DNA from: Prunella strophiata
Lineage: Eukaryota > Chordata > Aves > Passeriformes > Prunellidae
Direction of reading: 5' to 3'
Assembly (NCBI GenBank): GCA_036583965.1
Contig: JAZBQD010000013.1
Coordinates: 9,670,763-9,734,762, forward strand
Length of the DNA: 64,000 nt
Below the pieces are notes generated by a model. It did not search any database, was not told where the DNA came from, and worked only from the letters and a program-made list of their open reading frames with translations. The translations under genes and the position numbers were made by a program. Shown here piece by piece: positions 24,521 to 34,598 of the stretch; within the stretch, counting starts at the first letter, position 1, and every line of letters begins with the position of its first letter.

Positions 24521-26599
24521 GAAACTCCTGCTGTCCAGAGGACAGACCCCCTGAGCTCAAACAGGATGAAAGTCAGGGAGCTTTGGGTGCTGCTCTGGCT
24601 TCACCCCCAGTCTTTGCCCACCCCGGGGAGGGCAGGATCCGGGGAGGAAGGAGCCATCCATGCCATGGCTCTGGGATCTGCTCCTGGCAGGCCGGAGTGA
24701 CCCCAGCGCGGTGAGCGCGGGGCTGGCCGGGCGTGTGATGTTAACACAGCACAAATCAATTTGTCAGGACACAGCTCACCAATTAGCACTGCTGGGATTA
24801 TTACTCATTTGTGCACTGCAGGTTTCAGGGAATTAATCAAGGGCTCACTGGTAGCTGGGACAGCCGGGGTGGGAAGGGTGAGGCTGGCACCCAGCACAGC
24901 TGATGGTGCCTGGAGCTGTGCTGGAGGCATCAGGGGTTTCCCTGGAACCAGCGGGATTTGACCCCAAAATAATGCCCTTCCCTGGAGCCCCACATCCCCA
25001 CCCACACCCCAGCAGCACCAGAACCTGGCTGCAGGGGGACATGGAGCAGAAAGAAGTGAGCCCAAGGCAAAGTGACACTTCCCACGTCATCCCAGGGAGG
25101 TGACACTGAACGGTGTCACCCAGCCACACCTGGCTTGGGGAGCAAGCAGGGCCCTGGTCCTGGCATGGCTGTGGAGGCACTGAGGGAAGCAGGTGCTGGT
25201 GCCAGGGGTTTTTGGCACCAAATGGGTCACCCAGGCAGGACTGTGAGCAGGGACAGTGTCACAAGGTGTGAGCAAACAGGACAGGAATTCACAATCGGGG
25301 CTATCAACTGAAACAGTGCTGGGCTGGGCTGTTCACTGTCAGATCACACAGGGACACCCACCTTTCCGGGGACCCTGTCCCTGCCCTGCTCAGGGGAACG
25401 CTGGATCCAGGTGCCCTGAGGGTTCCCCCAGCCCTGCCCTTGTTGGGGGTCCCTGGGCTGCCCAGCTGTGGATGCTGATGGGAGCTGGGAGCTGGGAGAT
25501 GTGTGCAGTGCCAGCTCCAGCCGCCGTCCCTCTGATGGATAATCGATCCCTCCGAGCTGGGGAGAGACACCCTGTCCAAACGCATCAGCCTCGAAATGCC
25601 AGCCTCCCTAATGTGATTTTACAACCTCCTATAATCCACTGGCAGCGAAACTTCCCCTTCCCCAGGCTCCCCTCCTGTCTCAGGGCACGTGGATTGTGGC
25701 TGCATCCCTCCAAAGTCGTGCTCTCCATGGGGATCAACTCCCCTCTGGGATGAGACATGGCCTCAGGGTGCCAGGGGCAACCTTCTGCCAGCCCCCAGGA
25801 CTGATGAATCTCTGCCCCAAAATATGGCAGTGTTGATCCACAGCCATTCCAAACCCACAGCCATCCCAAATCCACCTCCCTGGGGCCCCTGCAGCTGGGT
25901 GAGCACCCCTTACCTTCCCAGCCCCCCAAAATTGAAGCCCTGAACAGTGCCATGGGTGTTTGGGAGTCTTGTACCCCACCACAGGCTCCACAACCTCTCC
26001 CAGGGCCCAGGGGAAGGTGCAGAGCTGTCAGAGCTGAGATCCAAATACCTTTTTTTGTGGGAACAAAGCCACAGCAGCCCCTTGACCCCATGTAAACCCC
26101 AAAGTCAGGCTGGGGGCTGCAGGGGGGTCTGGCAGGACCGTGAGGCTGAGCCTGCTGGGAACCCCAGCGCAGCTCAAGGTTAGTGCCAGTAATTAAGGGC
26201 TGGGATTTGCATGCAGCAAATGACTCCAGCTAATTGCAGGTTTAAAAGGAAAATGATCGGAGAGAGGATTGTTTGCAAAATTGGGGCACGGTGGAGGAAG
26301 GGAGGTGGAGGAAAGGATGCTCTGCTCAGCTCTGGAGGTCACCAGGCTGGCTGAGCCATCACCCTGCACTGCTGGGGACAGCACACCTGGGTGGCCGTGG
26401 CAGGAGCTGGCAGTGCCAGGGTTGGACTACCAGGCCAATGAGCCCTGGGGGATGCAGAGTGACCCCCAGCTCTAGAGCTGCTCCTTTTGGGCCCCCCCAG
26501 CCCCAGGCCAGGCTCCCAGACCCCCACACGTGGGCAGAGCGTGGCACTGTGGCTGCTGGGCTGATGCCAACTTACACCCCCCCCAAAAAAAAAAATAGT

Positions 26600-26980
26600 T
26601 ACAAATGCCAAGGTGCTGAATTGATTCATTTAATTTTCCCTTCTCATTTGATCAAGAGCAGGGTGACATTTGGCAAAAGTTGCTGATGAGGGATTGAATG
26701 ATTAATTGTCATGACAACCATTCCTGGTTAATGACAGGGATGAGATTGTGCCGGCATAAAAGCCGGAGAGTGGCCTTGAGTGCCGCGGTGCTAAATTACC
26801 AGGCATGTCACTGTTTGTGCTTTTGGTAAAACGTGGCCATGCGTTTCTAATGAGAGGTTAACTGTGTCCCCAAAGTAATTACAACTGATTGAAGAGGTAG
26901 TTAGTAATTAGAGGATTAACTGTAATGAGTCTCACCTGCAGCTGTTGCCATAGTTACAGTATTTTAGATGATCGGAGTTA
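26600..26980. other. AT-rich island with RFX-like palindromes, candidate enhancer
   Basis: Unique block with AATGATTAATTGTCATGACA, GTAATTACAACTGATTG and GAGGATTAACTGTAATGAG. It carries a perfect 12-bp palindrome TTGTCATGACAA (26706-26717) and GTTGCCATAGTTAC (26944-26957), both close to the RFX X-box GTTGCCATGGCAAC. No coding homology. Confidence 0.4.
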
Positions 26981-27439
26981 AAATAGGACGAGGTGCTGGC
27001 AGAGGTGGTTCTGCCCCTTGGGGCACCCTGGGGGCTTGGGTGGGCTGGTGCCCCCCCTGAACCCACTGCCCCAGGGGGTGTCCCACGGGCTGGGCATGGA
27101 GCTGCCAGGGAATCCCATCCCAAAGCCTGGGATGCTGGAGCAGAGCATCCCCTGTGGCCCTGCCAGCCCTGGGCACCAGGGTGGAGCAGCAGGTGGGAGC
27201 CCCAGGGCTGGCTCTGCCAGCAGGAGGTTTGCAAGGGCAGGAAAGTCACCAAAAATGCTGAAATCCTCAAATTCTGACAGCCAGGGCTGGCTCCCTCTGG
27301 GAGCTGGGAAGGGGGAAGCACAAGCAGGGACAGAGATGTCCCCAGAGCATTGCTGGCATCCTCCAGGGTCCCTGAGCTCTGAGTGCACCAAAGTGCCACC
27401 TCCAGTGCCCACCCTGAGCTTGTTCCAACTCTCCTGATT

Positions 27440-27640
27440 CTCTGCTTTCACGGCTGGCAATTTACAGGCCCATGTAAAACCTCCAAGTACAGTATCTTTA
27501 ATTATTCCATCCATAAATGATAAGAGCCATTCATTTCAGGGCTCTCATTACGAATTTATACCCCTGTTTAATGTGCTCACTAGCAGCAGACATCCCACAG
27601 CTCGCAGAGAAATATTGAACAATCCTTTCTGGAAGAGCCA
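27440..27640. other. AT-rich island, candidate conserved non-coding element
   Basis: Unique sequence with TATCTTTAATTATTCCATCC and TTTATACCCCTGTTTAATG. It is AT-rich between GC-rich blocks, with no open frame of interest. Confidence 0.3.
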
Positions 27641-28327
27641 GGCGGATACCACCAGAGCTATTTTGGACTTGGGAAGAGAGATGGGCAAAGCAGGGGGGAT
27701 TGGGCTTTAAAATCAAGAGTGAACCCCTCACCCCAGGGAGGTTTGGGGGCTTCAAGGGCAGGTGGCTCAAAGCTTTTCATCCAGGTGCTTCCCAAGTGGA
27801 ATTCTGCTGCTGGATTTTTTTTTTTTTTTCTGGATGTGCTGATGGTTGAAAGTGAGCTTCATTTTGATATAAGTATAAAAATAGAGCTTCATATTTATAT
27901 ATATGACTATGACTACGGGGAGGCTTTTGCAAAGGCTTAACTTGAAATAATAATAAAAAGAAAAATTAAAGAAATCCCAAATACATTTCCAAGCAAATAC
28001 CCTGAGTTGGTTTGACCTTTCATGATTTATTTTTCCTGGTTTATTTTCCAATACAAAACCTGTGTGCTCCCAGCTTGGAATCCACCCCTCCCTCACCATT
28101 TGCCTTTGGGAGCTGCCACCTCTGTTGTTTCTTTTCCACAGGGACAGGGTGGCCCAAGTGCTTTTGCCCAGTTTTCAGTTTCCCAGGGTTTCAAGACATT
28201 TCCCCTCCTGCCCTGTCCTGCTGGTGATGTCCTGAGTCCCACAGGTGGGACCACAGTGATGAGGAAAAGGAGGAGGCATCATCCAGCCCCCAGCACCACA
28301 TCCTGGTGTTTTCCAGCCATCAGTGAT

Positions 28328-28450
28328 GGAATCATGGAATCCCAGACTGATTTGGGTGGGAAGGGACCTTAAAGCTCATCCAGTTCCACCCCCTGCCATG
28401 GGCTGGGACACCTTGCACTAGACCATGTTGCTCCAAGCTTGTCCCCAAAC
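28328..28450 (-). mobile_element. CR1 LINE fragment, 3' end
   Basis: Antisense CR1 3' terminus on the plus strand: GGAATCATGGAATCCCAGA, GGGTGGGAAGGGACCTTAAA, GCTCATCCAGTTCCACCCCC, TGCCATGGGCTGGGACACC, TTGCTCCAAGC. 5'-truncated. Confidence 0.92.
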
Positions 28451-28828
28451 TTTGGGCCAGGACATTTCTTTACAGAGACTTTCAAACCACTTTTGCAGAG
28501 CCTGTAGGGGAAACACACCACGTCTGCTGTAAATTGGCAAAAAACCACAAATATAACATAATTAATGGGAATATTGGCTCTCAGGTCTTGGGGTTTTTTC
28601 AACAAATCTTAAATTTAGAAGCTGCCAGGGCTCCTTTAAAGAGGAATTAATCAGAGGTGCTGTAATTGCCCACAAGGAGTAGCCTCTGTGAGAGATAAGC
28701 TCATAATGAGCTGTCACTGCTGGGTGGCTTTGGAGTATGAGCACCCAAATTAATAAACAGGGATAATTGGAAGGAATCAGGAAGCCTTGCTGGTCCCTGC
28801 AATCCCTGCTGGAGCTGGAGGTCACTGG
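28451..28828. other. Unique spacer between CR1 and TGGA array
   Basis: Moderately AT-rich, with AAATATAACATAATTAATGG and GAGGAATTAATCAGAGG. No gene or repeat recognised. Confidence 0.5.
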
Positions 28829-29227
28829 GATGGATGGATGGATGGATGGATGGATGGATGGATGGATGGATGGATGGATGGATGGATGGATGGATGGATG
28901 GATGGATGGATGGATGGATGAGGAATGGATGGATGGATGGATGGATGAGGAATGGATGGATGGATGGATGGATGGATGGATGGATGGATGGATGGATGGA
29001 TGGATGAGGAATGGATGGATGGATGGATGGATGGATGGATGGATGGATGGATGAGGGATGGATGGATGGATGGATGGATGGATGGATGGATGGATGGATG
29101 GGATGGATGGATGGATGGATGGATGGATGGATGGATGGATGGATGGATGGATGGGATGGATGGATGGATGGATGGATGGATGGATGGATGGATGGATGGA
29201 TGGATGGATGGATGGATGGATGGATGG
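28829..29227. repeat. (TGGA)n tetranucleotide array, about 400 bp
   Basis: Almost continuous TGGA/ATGG units with a few interruptions (GAGGAATGGA at about 28920, 28947 and 29006; GAGGGATGGA near 29052; single extra G at about 29100 and 29154). The period of four makes open frames in every phase on both strands (MDGW and IHPS repeats), which are not genes. Confidence 0.98.
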
Positions 29228-30680
29228 GGAGCTCTCCAGGTGGGATGTTCCCTGGAGGGAATGCTGCCTGGCTGTGGTGCTTGGTGGGTGGGACACAGCC
29301 CAGAAGCAAAGCCTGATGTTTGGGATGCTCAGTGGATGGGATGCCCAACAGGTGGGATATTCATGGGATTGGATGCTCATTGCATGGGATGCTCACCAGG
29401 TAGGATGGGATACCCAGTGGGTGGGACACTGTTGCCCTGATTTTTTAAGTTTCTCTAAAGCCTTCTGATGTTTACATTCTTGTGCAGAACTTTCTCACAC
29501 ACTTTTTATAAATAACTTATTGTTTTGTCTTCCTCTATGGAGGAAGAGCAACTTGATGGGCTGTTGGGTTGTCCAGTGGCATTGAGGAGGTGGCACTGTC
29601 ACCCTCCAATGACACTGGGATTTCAGAAAACTATAAATGGAGTCAGAATTCAATAAAATTCTTCTTTTTGCTCTCTCACACCTTGCAAAGAGCTGCTGTC
29701 TGTGTTGTGTGGTTTGTGCTCTCAGGACAGGACAGCCCCTGGATGTGATTCTCCCACAGGACACATGGAATGCTCACCAGGTTCTCCCTGGACATTATGG
29801 GATGCAGTGTGCCCTGCTCACCTCCCCTTTCACCCCAGCTCCCACCCCTGCCCTTGGCTGAGCCCCCAGCACCCAGAGCTGCTCAGCCATACCAGCTCCA
29901 CTTACCTCTGAAATTAAAAATATCATTCATGGGAACCCTTCCACTTGGGCTGGGCTCAGAATACACCAGGCTCCCTCCCCCTCCTTTTTAATAAAATCCA
30001 AACTGTGGAGCTAAACTACTTGACAGAGGCCTTTAAATATGTGCAAATATATATTTGGACTAGGTCTTTTATTTTTTTTTTTTTTTTTCTTTTTCCCGGA
30101 GGCTCTTCCATTAGGTAATATTTGTTGCCAACATTAATTTCATTAGATTTTCATGGCATTTTAATAGGAGCCCCGGTGGTTTTTTGCATATATTAGCAAG
30201 GAAGGAAGGAGAGACACCAAATTAGAGTAAAAAAAATCTGGTGTAGAGGCAAAGGGAAATTCCTGGGAGTGGGGGAGAAGGGAAGCTGTGGCATTCCAGG
30301 TCTGGCGCTTTCCCTTTCGGAACCTGCCAGCCCTTAATGAAGATATTTCCACCCTGATTGTCAGCGGCGCTCGGAGCCTGATTAGAGCCCGAACCCGCGT
30401 GGAAGAGCTCGCAAATTAAATACGTGTTGATTATGCAAACTGGATCCCGGGTTTATCCCTCATAAATAAGGCATGAGCCGGGCTCGGCTCTCCGAGGGCG
30501 ATATTTATTGTATGCAAATCGGGCACGGGGCTGGGAGGAGAAGTAATCAACTGTTTATCAGGCGGGGACTGCCACGAGCTTGGGAATAATCACCCGGGAA
30601 GAGCTGGGATGGGTGGAGGAGGAGGTGGGATGGGGGCGGGCAGGGGTGGCACCGGCAGGTGACCGAAATGCCCTCGGGCA
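29228..30680. other. Non-coding stretch with AT-rich part
   Basis: The first 240 bp carry degenerate GGGATGCTCA-type short repeats (29260-29430). Unique sequence follows, with a poly-T tract (30069-30088) and an AT-rich block at 30000-30560 that includes a POU octamer ATGCAAAT at 30512-30519. No exon recognised. Confidence 0.5.
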
Positions 30681-30681
30681 C

Positions 30682-31210
30682 CTGCCTGGCACCGAGCCCG
30701 GAGGCTGCAGGGGGAGGATTTTATGGTGGACAGGGGTGTTTTGGTGTTTAAAGGGGTATTTTGGGGTGTACAGAGAGATTTTGGGGTGTATAACCTGGCA
30801 ATAAGGCAGGAGTCTGCAGGGAGGGATTTTAGGGTGGACATGAATATTTTGGTGTCTAAAGGCAAATTTTAGGATGCACAAGAGTATTTTACTCTGCATT
30901 TTTAATGTGTATAGAAGTATTTTGGGGTGCACGGGAGTATTTTAGGGTGTACAGGAATATTTTGGGGTGTATAGGTGTGTTTTAGGGTGCATAGGGATCT
31001 TTTGGGGTGCACTGGAATATTTTGGTGTGTATAGAAGTATTTTACTCTGTACAGGAGTATTTTTTGTGTATACAGGTGTATTTTAGGATACAAACAGGTA
31101 TTTTAGAGAGCACATGACTCTTTTAGCATGCACAGGGATATTTCAGTGTGTTTTAGGTGCATTTTAGGGTGTGTAGGGGTATTTTACTCTGCACTGGGGC
31201 ATTTCATCAC
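30682..31210. repeat. Degenerate 20-bp minisatellite with nested duplication
   Basis: Units of the form TATTTTGGGGTGTACAGGAG recur every 20 bp from about 30720 to 31200, roughly twenty diverged copies. A larger duplication overlies it: a segment at about 30682-30745 (GGCTGCAGGGGGAGGATTTT) resembles 30792-30853 (GTCTGCAGGGAGGGATTTT). No coding potential; TTTAG and TTTACTCTG variants occur along the array. Confidence 0.85.
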
Positions 31211-31448
31211 CCACAGGTGCCTGTTCCTGTGCTCACCTGTGCCCCACTTGATGCCATGCAATTCCCAGGAGCCAGGCTCCAGAATGTCCAGCACCTCCAG
31301 AGCTCCCATGGGCTTCCAGCAGAATGAAAAATGGCATTTAAAGTTTTTAGAAAAACCAGCCCTGGCAGCCTGTGTGGTCTTGCCCGGCGGTGCCCCTTCA
31401 GGGAGCTCTGGCAAGGAACCTGTGATGATGATAAATGCATCCAGGGCG

Positions 31449-31492
31449 GGTTTTTCTTTTTTTTTTTTTTCTTTTTTTTTTTTTTCCCTTTC
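31449..31492. repeat. poly-T tract
   Basis: T-rich run of about 40 bp interrupted by two C and followed by CCCTTTCCCCCC. Confidence 0.85.
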
Positions 31493-32159
31493 CCCCCACA
31501 TCATTTTATAGGAAATACATGTTGGAAATGAAATTGAAATGAAAATGAATAAATATTTCATAGAATACAATTACCGTGGCTCAGGACCAAGACAACTGCA
31601 GCAGCTCCTGCTGCACACAGCACGTTTTGCAATTCAGTGGCAAAGAATTGCTCTCTGGGCTTTTAATCTGCTTTTTTCCAACACAAATAATCCCCCCAGC
31701 CCCCAGCAGGGAGGTGCCCATGGCAAGGCCTGGACCCAGCCATTCCCCACCACCCCAGGGGCACTTTGGGTGCACGCTGGATTTGCCACCCCATTAAAAA
31801 AAAAAGTCAAGCTGGATTCAATTCTTTGCCATAAAAGTGAAAAAGAGTGAAAACCCAGCAGGGAACAGCCTGGAAGGGCTCAGCTTCAATAAAAGGTGAC
31901 TTGGTGTCTGCCCTCTCCCTGCTGCTGCAGCTCCCGCGGAGCCGGGGACAAACATCCCGAGCACCGGGACGCGGCGTGGTTTCCAGCCACCACCAGTCAA
32001 TGGAGAAGAAAAAGAGCTTTTTTCCGGAGCTCAGCGGGAGGAGGAGGATTTATGGGAAACAATTTGGTGGCGAGAGTTGGGTTTGTTTGTTTGCTTTGGC
32101 GGCCGGCGCGACGTGAGAACGACCCTGGGCTGTGACAGCAGCCAGGGCTCATCCCGAGA

Positions 32160-32915
32160 GATCCTTTTGGGATATCCAAACTTTTCTGGCTCCTTTAGGG
32201 ATCCTGTTGGGATATCCAAACTTCTCTGGCTCCTTTAGGGATCCTGTTGGGATATCCAAACTTCTCTGGCTCCCCTAGGGATCCTGTTGGGATATCCAAA
32301 CTTCTCTGGCTCCTTTATGGATCCTGTTGGGATATCCAAACTTCCCTGGCTCCTTTATGGATCCTGTTGGGATATCCAAACTTCTCTGGCTCCTTTGTGG
32401 ATCCTGTTGGGATATCCAAACTTCCCTGGTTCCTTTATGGATCCTGTTGGGATATCCAAACTTCCCTGGCTCCTTTAGGGATCCTTTTGGGATATCCAAA
32501 AATCCCTGGCTCCTTTAAGGATCCTGTTGGGATATCCAAACTTCCCGGGCTCCTTTAGTGATCCTGTTGGGATATCCAAACTTCCCTGGCTCCTTTATGG
32601 ATCCTGTTGGGATTATCCAAACTTCTCTGGTTCCTTTAGGGATCCTGTTGGGATATCCAAACTTCCCTGGCTCCTTTAGGGATCCTGTTGGGATATCCAA
32701 ACTTCCCTGGCTCCTTTAGGGATCCTGTTGGGATATCCAAACTTCCCTGGCTCCTTTAGGGATCCTGTTGGGATATCCAAACTTTTCTGGCTCCTTTAGG
32801 GATCCTGTTGGGATATCCAAACTTCTCTGGCTCCTTTATGGATCCTGTTGGGATATCCAAACTTTTCTGGCTCCTTTATGGATCCTGTTGGGATATCCAA
32901 ACTTCCCTGGCTCCG
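32160..32915. repeat. 40-bp minisatellite, 19 copies
   Basis: Nineteen head-to-tail copies of a 40-bp unit starting GATCCTGTTGGGATATCCAA and continuing ACTTCTCTGGCTCCTTTAGG. Copies differ mainly in TCTC/CCCT/TTTC before TGG and in TTTAGG/TTTATG. The copy beginning near 32600 has one extra base (GGGATTATCC), which shifts the register. Because 40 is not a multiple of three, each strand has long open frames with a 40-residue period; these are not genes. Confidence 0.98.
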
Positions 32916-33396
32916 GGGGCACCAGTGTGTGCCCAAACCAGGGCAGGCTGGCATTTCCTACATCGCCAGGAGCATCCTCCTCCCTCTCCCAGGGGGACAC
33001 GCTGCTGTCACACAGAGGGGACACTTTCTCAGAATTCTGCCCATCCCCAAACCCGAGGAGAAGCTCACAACCCCCGCACCCACCCCCAGCCCAGCCCCCC
33101 TGCTCCCGGTGGGCTTTGATGCCGGCGGCGGGAGGCGGGCGGGAGCGCGGGGCCGCGGCGCCGCTTTGAACAGGAATTACAGGGAAAACTCAACAAAATG
33201 GCACAGCCGCGGCGGCGGCGTCGTGTTCTCCCAAAGCAGGAATAAAACAGACGCGCAGACGGTGCTTTGCAAACAATTTAATTTGCCTGATGCTTTGATA
33301 TAGATGAGGATGCGGCGAGGCGGGCGCGGGGAGAGATGAAACGCGCTGTCGGAGGAGAGGGGGGGCTGCGGCGTGTGAGATGTGCCGAGCACCGTG

Positions 33397-33468
33397 AGAG
33401 ACGGGAGATGTGCCCCTGAGAGGTGTGCCCGTGAGAGATGTGCCCCTGAGAGGTGTGCCCTGCACGGT
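33397..33468. repeat. 15-bp minisatellite, 3-4 copies
   Basis: Tandem units of GAGAGRTGTGCCCCT/GT, imperfect, followed by unique sequence. Confidence 0.75.
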
Positions 33469-33593
33469 GGGAGAGGTGCCAGTGGTGGCCCAAAGTGCCT
33501 CTGCCCATCTCCGGGCTGCTGAAGTGACCACGAGATCGTGCGGGACCGGGACAGCACCATGAGCACGGCGTGGAGCAGGGACACCACTCCAGA

Positions 33594-33670
33594 GCCACTC
33601 GGGGACATCCAGTGCCACTCAGGGACATCCAGTGCCACTCAGGGACATCCAGTGCCACTCAGGGACACTC
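33594..33670. repeat. 20-bp minisatellite, about 4 copies
   Basis: CACTCAGGGACATCCAGTGC repeated with a period of 20 bp; the first copy has CGGGG and the last is truncated. Confidence 0.9.
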
Positions 33671-33741
33671 TCAGTGGCCAGGGTGATGTGGGACTCCAGG
33701 TTGTGACACAATCAGAGCTGGGGCAGGTGCAAAGACCTCAT

Positions 33742-33767
33742 ATCCTGCTGGGATATCCAAATATCTC
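33742..33767. repeat. Orphan copy of the 40-bp unit
   Basis: ATCCTGCTGGGATATCCAAA is nearly identical to the conserved half of the 40-bp unit of the array at 32160-32915, from which it is separated by more than 800 bp of unrelated sequence. Confidence 0.6.
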
Positions 33768-34491
33768 GGAGGGGACACGGGCTGGTGTCACCCAGCCCTG
33801 CCCAGTGCCCACACCGGGCTGGGTCTGTGAGAAATCTCCACCTCCCACCTCTGACCCAACCCTGCCATCAGTGCCAGCTCTCACCCTGCCATCGGTGCCA
33901 GGGTGACTCCAAGCCCTTGCAGGACCAGAACTGCACCGTGAGCATCACGTGCTGAGACACAGGTGCCACTCGGGGACACCCTGGGTGCCACCCAGCCCTG
34001 CCCAACACCCACACCGGGCTGGGGCTGTGGGAAACCTCCACCCACCCCCAGCAGCTGAAGAGGCAGGGCTGGGAGCGTGTGAGGAGCACGGCTGTCAGAT
34101 ATGGGGCACGCTGAAATATTAATGGAACTAACATTTCAATTACCTTTTATCTGTACAGGCTCAGGCTGCAGAGAGGGGGTTGGGACGCCCCCCCCCCCCG
34201 CCCCCCCCTCGGGCTGTCACCCAGACATTCATGCTGTGCTGGTTCTTTTTATTGGTTTTCATCACTTTTGACATTGCCAACAATGAACCTTGAAGTAAAT
34301 TTTCAGTAGTGACTGTGTCAGTGGAAAACCGTCTCCCTGTCATTTTTCTAAATTAGGCAATGATTCCAGTCCTTGGGGCTGAGCAGGAGGAGGGGGTGGC
34401 CATGGGGAGCCTCCTCTGAGCCCCCCCAGCCCAAACACCAGGACCTCAGCAGGACAGGGGACTGTCACCTCCTGGAGACACCCCTCACCTC

Positions 34492-34598
34492 CCTCCTGAC
34501 ACTGCAAAACCTGCCCTGAGCTGCACCAGATGTGCCCAGATGTGCCCTGAGCTCCTGACACTGCAAAACCTGCCCTGAGCTGCACCAGATGTGCCCCA
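34492..34598. repeat. Two-copy 59-bp direct repeat
   Basis: TCCTGACACTGCAAAACCTG and the following GAGCTGCACCAGATGTGCCC occur twice with a period of 59 bp and almost no divergence, suggesting a recent tandem duplication. Confidence 0.85.

Larger units (their letters stand above)
16501..28320. other. Non-coding stretch, FAM222A-MVK interval, left part
   Basis: No exon with recognisable homology or consistent splice signals was found. The stretch contains AT-rich candidate regulatory islands (17040-17480, 18300-18800, 23790-24330, 26600-26980, 27440-27640), one CR1 copy (18043-18303), poly-T/poly-A tracts (17660-17712, 27818-27831), a pyrimidine-rich minisatellite (24381-24520) and a short (ATC)n run (22490-22512). 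The rest is GC-rich sequence in which I see nothing. Confidence 0.6.
32916..34491. other. Non-coding stretch after the 40-bp array
   Basis: Apart from the short minisatellites listed separately, it holds a small CpG-rich patch (33110-33230), a poly-C run (34190-34208) and an AT-rich block around 34090-34360. No exon recognised. Confidence 0.5.

Noticed and set aside
28562..29440. Open frames with MDGW or IHPS repeats
   Set aside because: Products of the TGGA array; a period of four keeps all frames open.
32247..33303. Open frames with GYPNFSGSF... repeats
   Set aside because: Produced by the 40-bp minisatellite; repeat unit not a multiple of three, no start context, no homology.
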